Shown here piece after piece: positions 42,612 to 51,681 of a DNA stretch of 64,000 bases. Below the pieces are notes generated by a model. That model worked only from the letters and a program-made list of their open reading frames with translations, had not been told where the DNA came from and searched no databases. Both the position numbers and the translations under genes were made by a program. The DNA is from Pseudomonas campi. GTDB taxonomy: Bacteria > Pseudomonadota > Gammaproteobacteria > Pseudomonadales > Pseudomonadaceae. Where the stretch lies: the NCBI RefSeq assembly GCF_013200955.2, contig NZ_CP053697.2, positions 1,674,001 through 1,738,000 of the forward strand, given 5' to 3'. How positions within the stretch are numbered: the stretch's first letter is position 1; each line of letters opens with the position of its first letter.

Positions 42612-42639
42612 TTGACCTCACCTCGACGGCCACTATATA
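42612..42639 (+). promoter_or_regulatory. Promoter of topA
   Basis: TTGACC and TATATA are 16 bp apart, 62 bases before the topA ATG. The AT-rich TATATATA next to GC-rich sequence fits a supercoiling-sensitive promoter. Confidence 0.6.
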
Positions 42640-42700
42640 TAGCGGTGCCTTTAGCGGCGCCGCCCGCTTTTACTCTCAGAATTCAGGAATTTTCCAATCC

Positions 42701-45310
42701 ATGGGCAAATCGCTGGTCATCGTGGAATCCCCGGCCAAGGCCAAGACCATCAACAAGTACCTGGGCAACCAGTACGTGGTGAAGTCGAGCATCGGCCATA
42801 TCCGTGACCTGCCTACCAGCGGTTCGGCCAGTAGCGCCAAGGAGCCCGTCAAGCGTGGCAAGGCTGCCGCTGGCGAAGCGCCGGCGCTGTCGCCCAAGGA
42901 AAAGGCCAAGCGCCAGCTGGTGTCGCGCATGGGCGTCGATCCGGAGCATGGCTGGAAGGCCAAGTACGAGATTCTGCCCGGCAAGGAAAAGGTGATCGAG
43001 GAACTGCGCCGCCTGGCCAAGGATGCCGACACCATCTATCTCGCAACTGACTTGGATCGCGAGGGGGAAGCCATTGCCTGGCACCTGCGCGAAGCCATTG
43101 GTGGTGATGACAGCCGCTACAAGCGCGTGGTGTTCAACGAAATCACCAAGAAGGCCATCCAGGAGGCCTTCTCCAAGCCCGGCGAGCTGGACATCAACCG
43201 GGTCAACGCCCAGCAGGCGCGGCGCTTCCTCGATCGCGTGGTCGGCTACATGGTCTCGCCGCTGCTGTGGCAGAAGATCGCCCGTGGCCTGTCCGCCGGC
43301 CGTGTGCAGTCGGTGGCAGTGAAACTGGTGGTCGAGCGCGAGAAAGAGATCCGCGCCTTCGTCCCGGAAGAATACTGGGAAGTGCACGCCGACCTCGGCA
43401 CCGCCAAGGCCGCCACCGTGCGTTTCGAAGTGGTGCGCGAGAAGGGCGAGGCTTTCAAGCCGGTCAACGAAGCCCAGGCCATGGCCGCGCTGGAGAAGCT
43501 CAAGGCGTCCGCCTACAGCATCGCCAAGCGTGAAGACCGGCCGACCAGCAGCAAGCCGTCGGCACCCTACATCACGTCGACCCTGCAGCAGGCGGCGAGC
43601 AATCGTCTCGGTTTCGGCGTGAAGAAGACCATGATGATGGCCCAACGCCTGTATGAGGCTGGCTACATCACCTATATGCGTACCGACTCGACCAACCTCT
43701 CGGCCGATGCCGTGGAGATGGTGCGTGGCTTCATCGAAAGCGAGTACGGCAAGAAGTACCTGCCGGCCAAGCCGACTGTCTATTCGAGCAAGGAGGGCGC
43801 CCAGGAGGCGCATGAGGCGATCCGTCCGTCCGACGTCAACCTGCGTCCGACTCAGATCTCCGGCATGGAGCGCGACGCTGAGCGCCTCTACGAGCTGATC
43901 TGGCGCCAGTTCGTCGCCTGCCAGATGCCGCCAGCCGAATACCTGTCGACCAGCGTCACCGTGGCCTCCGGCACCTTCGAGCTGCGCGCCAAGGGCCGTA
44001 TCCTCAAGTTCGACGGTTACACCAAGGCACAGCCGCAGCAGAGCAAGCCGGGCGAAGACGACGTACTACCGGATATGAACGAAGGCGAGGCGCTCAAGCT
44101 GATCAAGCTTGACCCCAGCCAGCACTTCACCAAGCCGCCGGCGCGTTTCTCCGAAGCCAGTCTGGTCAAGGAGCTGGAGAAGCGCGGTATCGGTCGTCCG
44201 TCGACCTACGCGGCGATCATCTCGACCATCCAGGAGCGTGGCTATGTGGCGGTGCAGAACCGTCGCTTCTACGCCGAGAAGATGGGTGACATCGTCACCG
44301 AGCGCCTCAACGAAAGCTTCTCCAACCTGATGGACTACGGCTTCACCGCCGGCATGGAAGAGCATCTGGATGACGTCGCTCAGGGCGAGCGCGACTGGAA
44401 GCACGTGCTCGACGAGTTCTACGGCGACTTCAAGAAGAAGCTGGAAGTGGCTGGAGAAGCCGACAGCGGCATGCGTGCCAACCAGCCGACCCTGACCGAT
44501 ATCGCCTGCCGCGATTGCGGGCGGCCGATGATGATCCGTACCGCCTCCACCGGCGTGTTCCTCGGCTGCTCCGGCTACGCCCTGCCGCCGAAAGAACGCT
44601 GCAAGGCCACCATCAACCTGATTCCGGGTGACGAAATCGCCGCCGATGACGAAGGCGAGTCTGAATCCCGCGTGCTGCTGAACAAGCACCGCTGCCCGAT
44701 CTGCGCCACGGCGATGGATGCCTATCTGCTGGACGAAACCCGCAAGCTGCATATCTGCGGCAACAACCCGGATTGCTCGGGCTACGAGATCGAACAGGGC
44801 CAGTACCGCATCAAGGGCTACGAAGGGCCGAGCCTGGAGTGCGACAAGTGCGGCAGCGAGATGCAGCTGAAGACCGGCCGCTTCGGCAAGTTCTTCGGTT
44901 GCACCAACAGCACCTGCAAGAACACCCGCAAGCTGCTGCGCAGCGGCGAGGCGGCGCCGCCGAAGATGGACGCGGTGCAGATGCCCGAGCTCAAGTGCGA
45001 GAAAGTCAACGACACCTACGTGCTGCGTGACGGCGCTTCCGGTCTGTTCCTGGCTGCCAGCCAGTTCCCGAAGAACCGCGAAACCCGTGCGCCACTGGTG
45101 CTGGAGCTGATCCCGCATAAAGACGAGATCGATCCCAAATACCACTTCCTGCTGGATGCACCGAAGAAAGATCCGGAAGGCCGTCCGGCGGTTATCCGCT
45201 ACAGCCGCAAGACCAAGGAGCAGTATGTGCAGAGCGAGGTGGACGGCAAACCCACCGGCTGGCGCGCCTTCTTTTCGGGCGGCAAGTGGAAAGTGGAAAG
45301 CAAGGGCTGA
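42701..45310 (+). CDS. topA: DNA topoisomerase I TopA
   Basis: An 869-residue type IA topoisomerase that relaxes negative supercoils. N-terminal Toprim domain ([33 protein letters not shown]), a catalytic core with active tyrosine Y325 in [13 protein letters not shown], and three C-terminal zinc-ribbon repeats (for example CRDCGRPMM...[14 protein letters not shown]...[16 protein letters not shown]...CTNSTC), then a winged tail. Length is normal for the gammaproteobacterial enzyme. It is followed after 70 bp by a DUF6586-like gene. Confidence 0.97.
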   Translation: MGKSLVIVESPAKAKTINKYLGNQYVVKSSIGHIRDLPTSGSASSAKEPVKRGKAAAGEAPALSPKEKAKRQLVSRMGVDPEHGWKAKYEILPGKEKVIEELRRLAKDADTIYLATDLDREGEAIAWHLREAIGGDDSRYKRVVFNEITKKAIQEAFSKPGELDINRVNAQQARRFLDRVVGYMVSPLLWQKIARGLSAGRVQSVAVKLVVEREKEIRAFVPEEYWEVHADLGTAKAATVRFEVVREKGEAFKPVNEAQAMAALEKLKASAYSIAKREDRPTSSKPSAPYITSTLQQAASNRLGFGVKKTMMMAQRLYEAGYITYMRTDSTNLSADAVEMVRGFIESEYGKKYLPAKPTVYSSKEGAQEAHEAIRPSDVNLRPTQISGMERDAERLYELIWRQFVACQMPPAEYLSTSVTVASGTFELRAKGRILKFDGYTKAQPQQSKPGEDDVLPDMNEGEALKLIKLDPSQHFTKPPARFSEASLVKELEKRGIGRPSTYAAIISTIQERGYVAVQNRRFYAEKMGDIVTERLNESFSNLMDYGFTAGMEEHLDDVAQGERDWKHVLDEFYGDFKKKLEVAGEADSGMRANQPTLTDIACRDCGRPMMIRTASTGVFLGCSGYALPPKERCKATINLIPGDEIAADDEGESESRVLLNKHRCPICATAMDAYLLDETRKLHICGNNPDCSGYEIEQGQYRIKGYEGPSLECDKCGSEMQLKTGRFGKFFGCTNSTCKNTRKLLRSGEAAPPKMDAVQMPELKCEKVNDTYVLRDGASGLFLAASQFPKNRETRAPLVLELIPHKDEIDPKYHFLLDAPKKDPEGRPAVIRYSRKTKEQYVQSEVDGKPTGWRAFFSGGKWKVESKG

Positions 45311-45380
45311 GTGACCGAGTCCGGCGCGCCTGGCGCGCCGGCCGGTAATCGGCTTCGCATGAAGTCTGGAGGGCCTTGCC

Positions 45381-45899
45381 ATGGCGCATGAGCTGTATAC
45401 CCGTACCAATCAGAAGATCTATTTCGCCGGTCTGGCGCTGGAGAACCTGCGCAAGGCTGAGGCAGGCACCTCCATGCATGGTCAGGGGCAGGTGCAGGCC
45501 GAGCGTGAGGCTGCGCTGTTCCATCTGTACGGCGCGTTGCTCGGGCTGTGCCATGAGATTGCTGGCTACTACCGTCTGCCGGAAGCCAATGTGCCGCGTG
45601 CCGAGTTGCTGCTGAATCAGGCTGTGTTGCAGGCAGCGCCGAGTCCTGAATTAGCCGAGCTGGTCGAGTTGGCGCAGCAGTCGGAGACCTGGCTGGCGCA
45701 ACTGCTGCAGGCTTACGCCAAGCTGTTCCAGCCGCCACAGGCGCCGAAGACGGCCAAGGTCGATCCGACTTTGCCGCTGATCCAGGCGGTCAGTGTCGAA
45801 GAGGAAGTGCCGCAATTGGGGCGCGAAGAGCTGGAAGCCTGGCGCCAGCAGCTCAAGCAGCTGGCCCTGCGGTTTCGCGAGTCGCTCAGCGAGTGCTGA
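45381..45899 (+). CDS. Helical hypothetical protein after topA (DUF6586-like)
   Basis: A 172-residue soluble, mostly helical protein. It starts MAHELYTRTNQKIYFAGLAL and is rich in Ala/Leu/Glu with no catalytic motif visible. I believe this is the DUF6586 family that follows topA in Pseudomonas, but that is from memory. ATG at 45381 with CTGGAGGG upstream. Hairpin element copy C begins seven bases after its stop. Confidence 0.8.
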   Translation: MAHELYTRTNQKIYFAGLALENLRKAEAGTSMHGQGQVQAEREAALFHLYGALLGLCHEIAGYYRLPEANVPRAELLLNQAVLQAAPSPELAELVELAQQSETWLAQLLQAYAKLFQPPQAPKTAKVDPTLPLIQAVSVEEEVPQLGREELEAWRQQLKQLALRFRESLSEC

Positions 45900-45905
45900 G
45901 TGCTA

Positions 45906-46103
45906 AGAGCCTGTTCAAAGTCTCGCGAGCTAGAGTCAGGCAAGGCGAAGTCGGGCGAAGAAGCGCAGTTTACGAGTTGTAAATGAGCATGACTCGTTTC
46001 ACTCGCCCTTCGGGTCGCGCTAAAGCGCGTTAGCGGCAAGCCGCTTGCTGAGCCCGATTTCAACGCAACATGGCCGACGCGCAGCAGACTTTGAACAGAT
46101 TCT
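45906..46103 (+). repeat. Long-hairpin element, copy C, with 56-bp insert
   Basis: Same family as copies A, B and D but 198 bp. Outer arms 45906-45923 and 46086-46103 pair at about 16 of 18 positions. Middle stem 45947-45956 (GAAGTCGGGC) pairs with 46052-46061 (GCCCGATTTC) with one G-T wobble. Apex TTTAC-N5-GTAAA is at 45969-45983. The extra 56 bases (about 45991-46048) hold small nested hairpins, such as GCGC-TAAA-GCGC and AGCGGC-AA-GCCGCT. Confidence 0.85.
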
Positions 46104-46172
46104 AAGGGATGGGTGGGCTAGGGCGGTTATCTCTTGGCTGGTACACTGCCCGTCTGATTGGAGAATTTTGCT

Positions 46173-46406
46173 ATGCCTACATCCTTCCTGGAAATCGTCG
46201 AGCTTCCTGACGGCCGCATTGCCCTGCGCCGTGCCGAGGATGAGGAAACCCTGGTGACCCTGGATTTCTCCGCCGATGCCAAAGCCTTTCTGCAGGGGCA
46301 GCACGTCGAGGTGGCCAAGGCCATGCTGAACGTTGGTGTGCAAATGGCTGGTCGCCTCGCCGAAGGCGATATGGAGCATGACGATCAGCCGCGGGTGCTG
46401 CACTGA
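46173..46406 (+). CDS. Small conserved-type hypothetical protein
   Basis: A 77-residue acidic soluble protein, function unknown. Sequence MPTSFLEIVELPDGRIALRR suggests a small beta-hairpin N-terminus; the middle (LDFSADAKAFLQGQHVEVAKAML) is helical. The ATG at 46173 has TTGGAG 11 bases upstream. It lies between hairpin copy C and the convergent sulA. A gene of this size occurs here in P. aeruginosa as I recall. Confidence 0.75.
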   Translation: MPTSFLEIVELPDGRIALRRAEDEETLVTLDFSADAKAFLQGQHVEVAKAMLNVGVQMAGRLAEGDMEHDDQPRVLH

Positions 46407-46520
46407 TCCAGCCCGCATGAGTGCTACCTGATCACTTCAGGCAAGCGTTAGCGCAATACCCTCTTTCTACAGAAACATCTTCCGCAGACTTCAGGCGGGG
46501 CAGTTGCTGCCTCTGGCCAG

Positions 46521-46994
46521 TCAGTCCAGGCGAATATTCAGACTCTGTGCGCTGCCCAGTCGGGCCGAGCAGCTCAGGCTCAGGCGTTGTGCTGGCTGCA
46601 GTTTGATCCAGCTGATCACGGTGTGGCTGCGGCCCAGGCGTAGCGCTTCACTGGCGAGATCGAAGCTGTTCTGTCCAGAGCGCGGCTGCAGCACCAGCAA
46701 GCGATCCAGATTGAGTCCGGCGCTGCGCAGCCAGGCATTGGTCAGGCCGGCGGGTGGGGCGATAAGGGTCAGCCAGCGGGCGTCCTGATTCTGGCTCAGT
46801 TCGCGCAGTACCGGGCCCAGCAGGTGGCGGCAGTGATTCATCGAGCCAGACAGCGACAGCTCGCTGAAGGGCTCCGATTCTTCTGCCCAGGAGGGCAGTT
46901 CAACGCTATCGGTGAGTTGAGGGGTCAGGCTCTGGCCCAGGAAAGCTTCGAACAGCGGAAGTTGCGAACGATTCAGCGACTGCGGGAACTGCAT
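46521..46994 (-). CDS. sulA: SOS cell-division inhibitor SulA
   Basis: A 157-residue SulA/RecA-fold protein that binds FtsZ and blocks ring assembly during DNA damage. Family-like segments include WLTLIAPPAGLTNAWLRSAG and RSHTVISWIKLQPAQ. It lies 33 bp downstream of lexA in the same direction, so it is probably read from the lexA promoter under the two LexA boxes there; no separate LexA box is seen in the gap. AAGGAGAGC precedes its ATG. Confidence 0.9.
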   Translation of the reverse strand: MQFPQSLNRSQLPLFEAFLGQSLTPQLTDSVELPSWAEESEPFSELSLSGSMNHCRHLLGPVLRELSQNQDARWLTLIAPPAGLTNAWLRSAGLNLDRLLVLQPRSGQNSFDLASEALRLGRSHTVISWIKLQPAQRLSLSCSARLGSAQSLNIRLD

Positions 46995-47027
46995 GAAGCT
47001 CTCCTTACGACTTAGTGGCGTAGCACG

Positions 47028-47639
47028 TTAACGACGGATCACGCCGACACTCAAACCTTCGATGATCAGATCCTGTTCTTCCAGATTCACTTCGATTGGG
47101 GCGAACTCGGGGTTTTCGGCAATCAGAAGCACCTTGTTGCCGCTGCGCTGAAAGCGCTTGACCGTGACCTCGTCGTCGATGCGGGCGACTACTATCTGGC
47201 CGTTGCGGGCTTCGCGGGTGGTGTGTACGGCGAGCAGGTCGCCGTCGAAAATGCCGATGTCCTTCATGCTCATTCCGCGTACCCGTAGCAGGTAGTCGGC
47301 ACGTGGATGGAAGAAGCCTGGATTGATTTGGCAGGACTCTTCGACATGCTGCTGGGCCAGGATCGGCGCACCGGCGGCAACCCGGCCAATGATGGGCAGG
47401 CCTTCTTCTTCCTGGGCCTCCGGCTCGTAGCCAGGGATGCGGATGCCACGCGAAGCGCCCGGGGTCATCTCGATGGCGCCTTTGCGGGCCAGGGCCTTGA
47501 GGTGCTCCTCGGCGGCGTTGGGCGACTTGAAACCCAGCTCCTGGGCGATTTCGGCGCGGGTAGGCGGGTAACCGTTTGCTTCCAGGCAGCGCTTGATGAA
47601 GGCGAGGATTTCAGCTTGGCGAGGCGTGAGCTTGAGCAT
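47028..47639 (-). CDS. lexA: SOS repressor LexA
   Basis: A 203-residue repressor/self-protease. N-terminal winged HTH ([20 protein letters not shown], residues 1-65) and a C-terminal S24 peptidase domain. The self-cleavage bond is A89-G90 in [10 protein letters not shown], the nucleophile S124 in [10 protein letters not shown], and the catalytic lysine K161 in DEVTVKRFQ. The start at 47639 gives the normal length; an upstream in-frame extension would include the operators and is rejected. RecA-stimulated cleavage derepresses lexA-sulA. Confidence 0.98.
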   Translation of the reverse strand: MLKLTPRQAEILAFIKRCLEANGYPPTRAEIAQELGFKSPNAAEEHLKALARKGAIEMTPGASRGIRIPGYEPEAQEEEGLPIIGRVAAGAPILAQQHVEESCQINPGFFHPRADYLLRVRGMSMKDIGIFDGDLLAVHTTREARNGQIVVARIDDEVTVKRFQRSGNKVLLIAENPEFAPIEVNLEEQDLIIEGLSVGVIRR

Positions 47640-47648
47640 GATGGTCGT

Positions 47649-47700
47649 CTGTCTGTTTATACAGTTGCTGTGATTATATACAGTGATATTGGCCTGGCAA
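47649..47700 (-). promoter_or_regulatory. lexA promoter with two LexA boxes
   Basis: Two 16-bp CTG-N10-CAG boxes are present: 47649-47664 (CTGTCTGTTTATACAG) and 47668-47683 (CTGTGATTATATACAG), four bases apart. On the minus strand TTGCCA (47700-47695) and TATAAT (47678-47673) are 16 bp apart, so the second box covers the -10. This is the classic autoregulated layout. Confidence 0.88.
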
Positions 47701-47821
47701 CAGTTCTTTTCGGTCAGGGCCTTGTGGCTGTTTCTGCGGCTTGCCGGCATTGCGCAAGGTTTTGCCAATCTGCTCTATGGTTAAATGCGTGACTGGTCAG
47801 CCATGAATGGGCCTGCGAGGC

Positions 47822-47866
47822 TTGACAGGGCATCGGCCTGAAACGTATGTTTCAAACAAGTGTTTG
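47822..47866 (+). promoter_or_regulatory. psrA promoter with two overlapping PsrA operators
   Basis: TTGACA (47822-47827) and TATGTT (47846-47851) are 18 bp apart. Two perfect palindromes of the form (G/C)AAAC-N4-GTTT(C/G) lie at 47840-47853 and 47853-47866, sharing one base and covering the -10. They fit the published PsrA binding motif and imply autorepression relieved by long-chain fatty acids. Confidence 0.8.
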
Positions 47867-47881
47867 TCAGGTGGATAATTC

Positions 47882-48586
47882 ATGGCTCAGTCAGAAACTG
47901 TCGAGCGCATTCTCGATGCTGCAGAGCAGTTGTTTGCGGAAAAAGGCTTCGCCGAGACTTCTCTGCGCCTGATCACCAGCAAGGCTGGGGTCAATCTGGC
48001 AGCGGTCAACTACCACTTCGGCTCAAAGAAGGCGCTGATCCAGGCGGTGTTCTCGCGTTTCCTCGGCCCGTTCTGCGCCAGCCTGGAAAAGGAACTGGAT
48101 CGCCGTCAGGGCAAGCCGGAGAACAAGGCCAGCCTCGAAGAGTTGCTGGAAATCCTTGTAGAGCAGGCGCTGGCAGTCAAACCGCGCAGCGGTAACGACT
48201 TGTCCATTTTCATGCGCCTGCTGGGCCTGGCATTCAGTCAGAGCCAGGGGCACCTGCGGCGTTACCTGGAAGACATGTACGGCAAGGTGTTCCGTCGCTA
48301 CTTGGTGCTGTTGCACGATGCCGCGCCGCGCATACCGCCGCTGGAGTTGTTCTGGCGCGTGCATTTCATGCTGGGTGCCGCGGCGTTCAGCATGTCCGGG
48401 ATCAAGGCGTTGCGGGCGATTGCCGAGAACGATTTTGGCGTGGATACCTCGATCGAGCAGGTCATGCGCCTGATGGTGCCGTTCCTCGCCGCAGGCATGC
48501 GCTCGGAGACCGGGGTCAACGATGAGGCGCTGGCCAGTGCTCAGCTCAAGCCGAGAGCCAAGGTAGCAGTCGCCGCGAAAGGCTGA
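47882..48586 (+). CDS. psrA: TetR-family fatty-acid-sensing regulator PsrA
   Basis: A 234-residue regulator. N-terminal TetR HTH (residues about 5-55: TVERILDAAEQLFAEKGFAE, AGVNLAAVNYHFGSKKALI) and a helical ligand domain. In Pseudomonas PsrA represses fadBA and itself, releases on long-chain fatty acids such as oleate, and activates rpoS. Identity is supported by sequence, the lexA neighbour (order lexA-psrA-nagZ known in P. aeruginosa) and the operators before it. Followed after 44 bp by an L,D-transpeptidase gene. Confidence 0.93.
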   Translation: MAQSETVERILDAAEQLFAEKGFAETSLRLITSKAGVNLAAVNYHFGSKKALIQAVFSRFLGPFCASLEKELDRRQGKPENKASLEELLEILVEQALAVKPRSGNDLSIFMRLLGLAFSQSQGHLRRYLEDMYGKVFRRYLVLLHDAAPRIPPLELFWRVHFMLGAAAFSMSGIKALRAIAENDFGVDTSIEQVMRLMVPFLAAGMRSETGVNDEALASAQLKPRAKVAVAAKG

Positions 48587-48630
48587 TTGCGGCTGTGCCC
48601 GAGCGGGCTGATCGGCTAAGCTAGCCGCCC

Positions 48631-49155
48631 ATGTGCCCGCTCGATTTCCTGCATATTTCCATTGCTGATCAATGCCTGTACGGCTTCGCCGACGGGCGAT
48701 TGGTGCTGCGCCTGGCCGTCTCCACGGCTCTGAATGGGGCGGGGGAGCGCAGTGGTTCTAACTGCACGCCACGCGGCCGTCATCAGGTGCGGGCGAAGAT
48801 CGGCGAGGACTTGCCGCTCGGTGCGGTTTTGCGCGGGCGGCGCTGGACCGGTGAGGTCTGGTCCAGTGAGTTGCACCAGCAGTTTCCCGGTCGCGACTGG
48901 ATCCTTACCCGCATTCTCTGGCTCAGTGGTTGCGAACCGGGCATCAACCGCCTGGGCGCCGTCGATACCTTTCGCCGCTACATCTACCTGCACGGCACGC
49001 CGGACACCGAGCCGCTGGGTGTGCCGCTGTCCCATGGCTGCGTGCGCCTGCGCAACGCCGACCTGCTGCAACTTTTCCCCCGTGTGCCGCTGCACTGCGC
49101 GGTACTGATCGATGAGGCGCCGTGTCCCGCATGGGCAGCCGCCGATCTCGTTTAA
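48631..49155 (+). CDS. L,D-transpeptidase (YkuD domain)
   Basis: A 174-residue YkuD-fold protein. The catalytic motif is complete: the HGTPDTE segment (YIYLHGTPDTEPLG) and the cysteine in LSHGCVRLRNADLL. Such enzymes form 3-3 crosslinks, attach lipoproteins, or hydrolyse such bonds. No convincing signal peptide is seen in the N-terminus MCPLDFLHISIADQCLYGF, so export is unclear. That is odd for a peptidoglycan enzyme and may mean a cytosolic or unusual role. It lies nine bases before nagZ, suggesting one transcript with a recycling gene. Confidence 0.88.
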   Translation: MCPLDFLHISIADQCLYGFADGRLVLRLAVSTALNGAGERSGSNCTPRGRHQVRAKIGEDLPLGAVLRGRRWTGEVWSSELHQQFPGRDWILTRILWLSGCEPGINRLGAVDTFRRYIYLHGTPDTEPLGVPLSHGCVRLRNADLLQLFPRVPLHCAVLIDEAPCPAWAAADLV

Positions 49156-49164
49156 GGACTATTC

Positions 49165-50924
<1,760 letters not shown>

Positions 50925-50940
50925 TTTTTCGCGGGTACAA

Positions 50941-50966
50941 AAAAAGCCCCGCACTGCGGGGCTTTT
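50941..50966. terminator. Bidirectional terminator between the phosphorylase gene and csiV
   Basis: AAAAAGCCCCGC-ACT-GCGGGGCTTTTGC hairpin with T-rich tail on either strand, in the convergent gap. Confidence 0.88.
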
Positions 50967-50982
50967 GCTTTCTCGGTCGGGA

Positions 50983-51507
50983 TTACTGTGGCGTGACTTT
51001 CACCAGCATGCCCAGGCTGCCGTGATCCAGGTAGGTCAGCTCGCCGTTCTTCAGACGAGTGCGCTGTTTGATGCGCTCGCTACCGGTCAGCAGGGCGTCG
51101 GCGTCGAACTGGTTGACCCAGATGTCGGCGTCGATATCGACCAGGCGCTCCAGCAGGGTGAGGGCGATGGTGCCTTCCACCGGGTAGTGGCCGAACTGCT
51201 CGTTGCCGGTGCTCAGTGCCGACTTGCCTGGGATCGCGCCGAGGGTCTGGGCCCAGGCCTTGTGCAGCAGCACCTGATAGCCGCTGCCCGGGTTGAGCTT
51301 GGCCGCTACGTCTTCCAGGGCAATGCCGCGCTCGTTGCCGGCAATCGATTGGGCGCCTGTGGCCCAGTCGTCTGGTGCCGGCTGGCTGGCGACCACCGGC
51401 TGGCCGGCCTGGCGGAACACGATGACCTCGATCTGGTACAGCGCATCGGCGAAAGCCGACGGTGCCAGCAGGCAGAGCAGCAGGGTGAAGTGGCGGAATG
51501 CGCGCAT
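50983..51507 (-). CDS. csiV: CsiV-family periplasmic protein
   Basis: A 174-residue exported protein. Signal peptide MRAFRHFTLLLCLLAPSAFA, then YQIEVIVFRQAG, the typical start of CsiV mature proteins. CsiV in Pseudomonas is linked to peptidoglycan-related functions downstream of mfd; the biochemical role is poorly known. It lies downstream of mfd on the same strand, separated by hairpin copy D. Confidence 0.85.
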   Translation of the reverse strand: MRAFRHFTLLLCLLAPSAFADALYQIEVIVFRQAGQPVVASQPAPDDWATGAQSIAGNERGIALEDVAAKLNPGSGYQVLLHKAWAQTLGAIPGKSALSTGNEQFGHYPVEGTIALTLLERLVDIDADIWVNQFDADALLTGSERIKQRTRLKNGELTYLDHGSLGMLVKVTPQ

Positions 51508-51539
51508 GGGGTCAGTCCTTTAAGCAGATTGCGGTAGTA

Positions 51540-51681
51540 AGAACCTGTTTAGTATCTCTTGATCGTCGGCCATGCTGCGTTGAAATTGGCCTCAGACTGC
51601 TCATTTACACCTCGTAAACTCCGCGTCCTCGGCCAATTTCGCCTTGCCTGGCTCTAGCTCAAAAGATCCTAAACAGATTCC
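51540..51681 (-). repeat. 142-bp long-hairpin element, copy D
   Basis: Same length and layout as copies A and B. Outer arms 51540-51557 and 51664-51681 pair at about 15 of 18 positions. Middle stem 51582-51591 (GAAATTGGCC) pairs perfectly with 51631-51640. Apex TTTAC-ACCTC-GTAAA at 51604-51618 is central. The last 13 bases of the mfd gene, including its stop codon, lie inside one arm. Confidence 0.88.
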
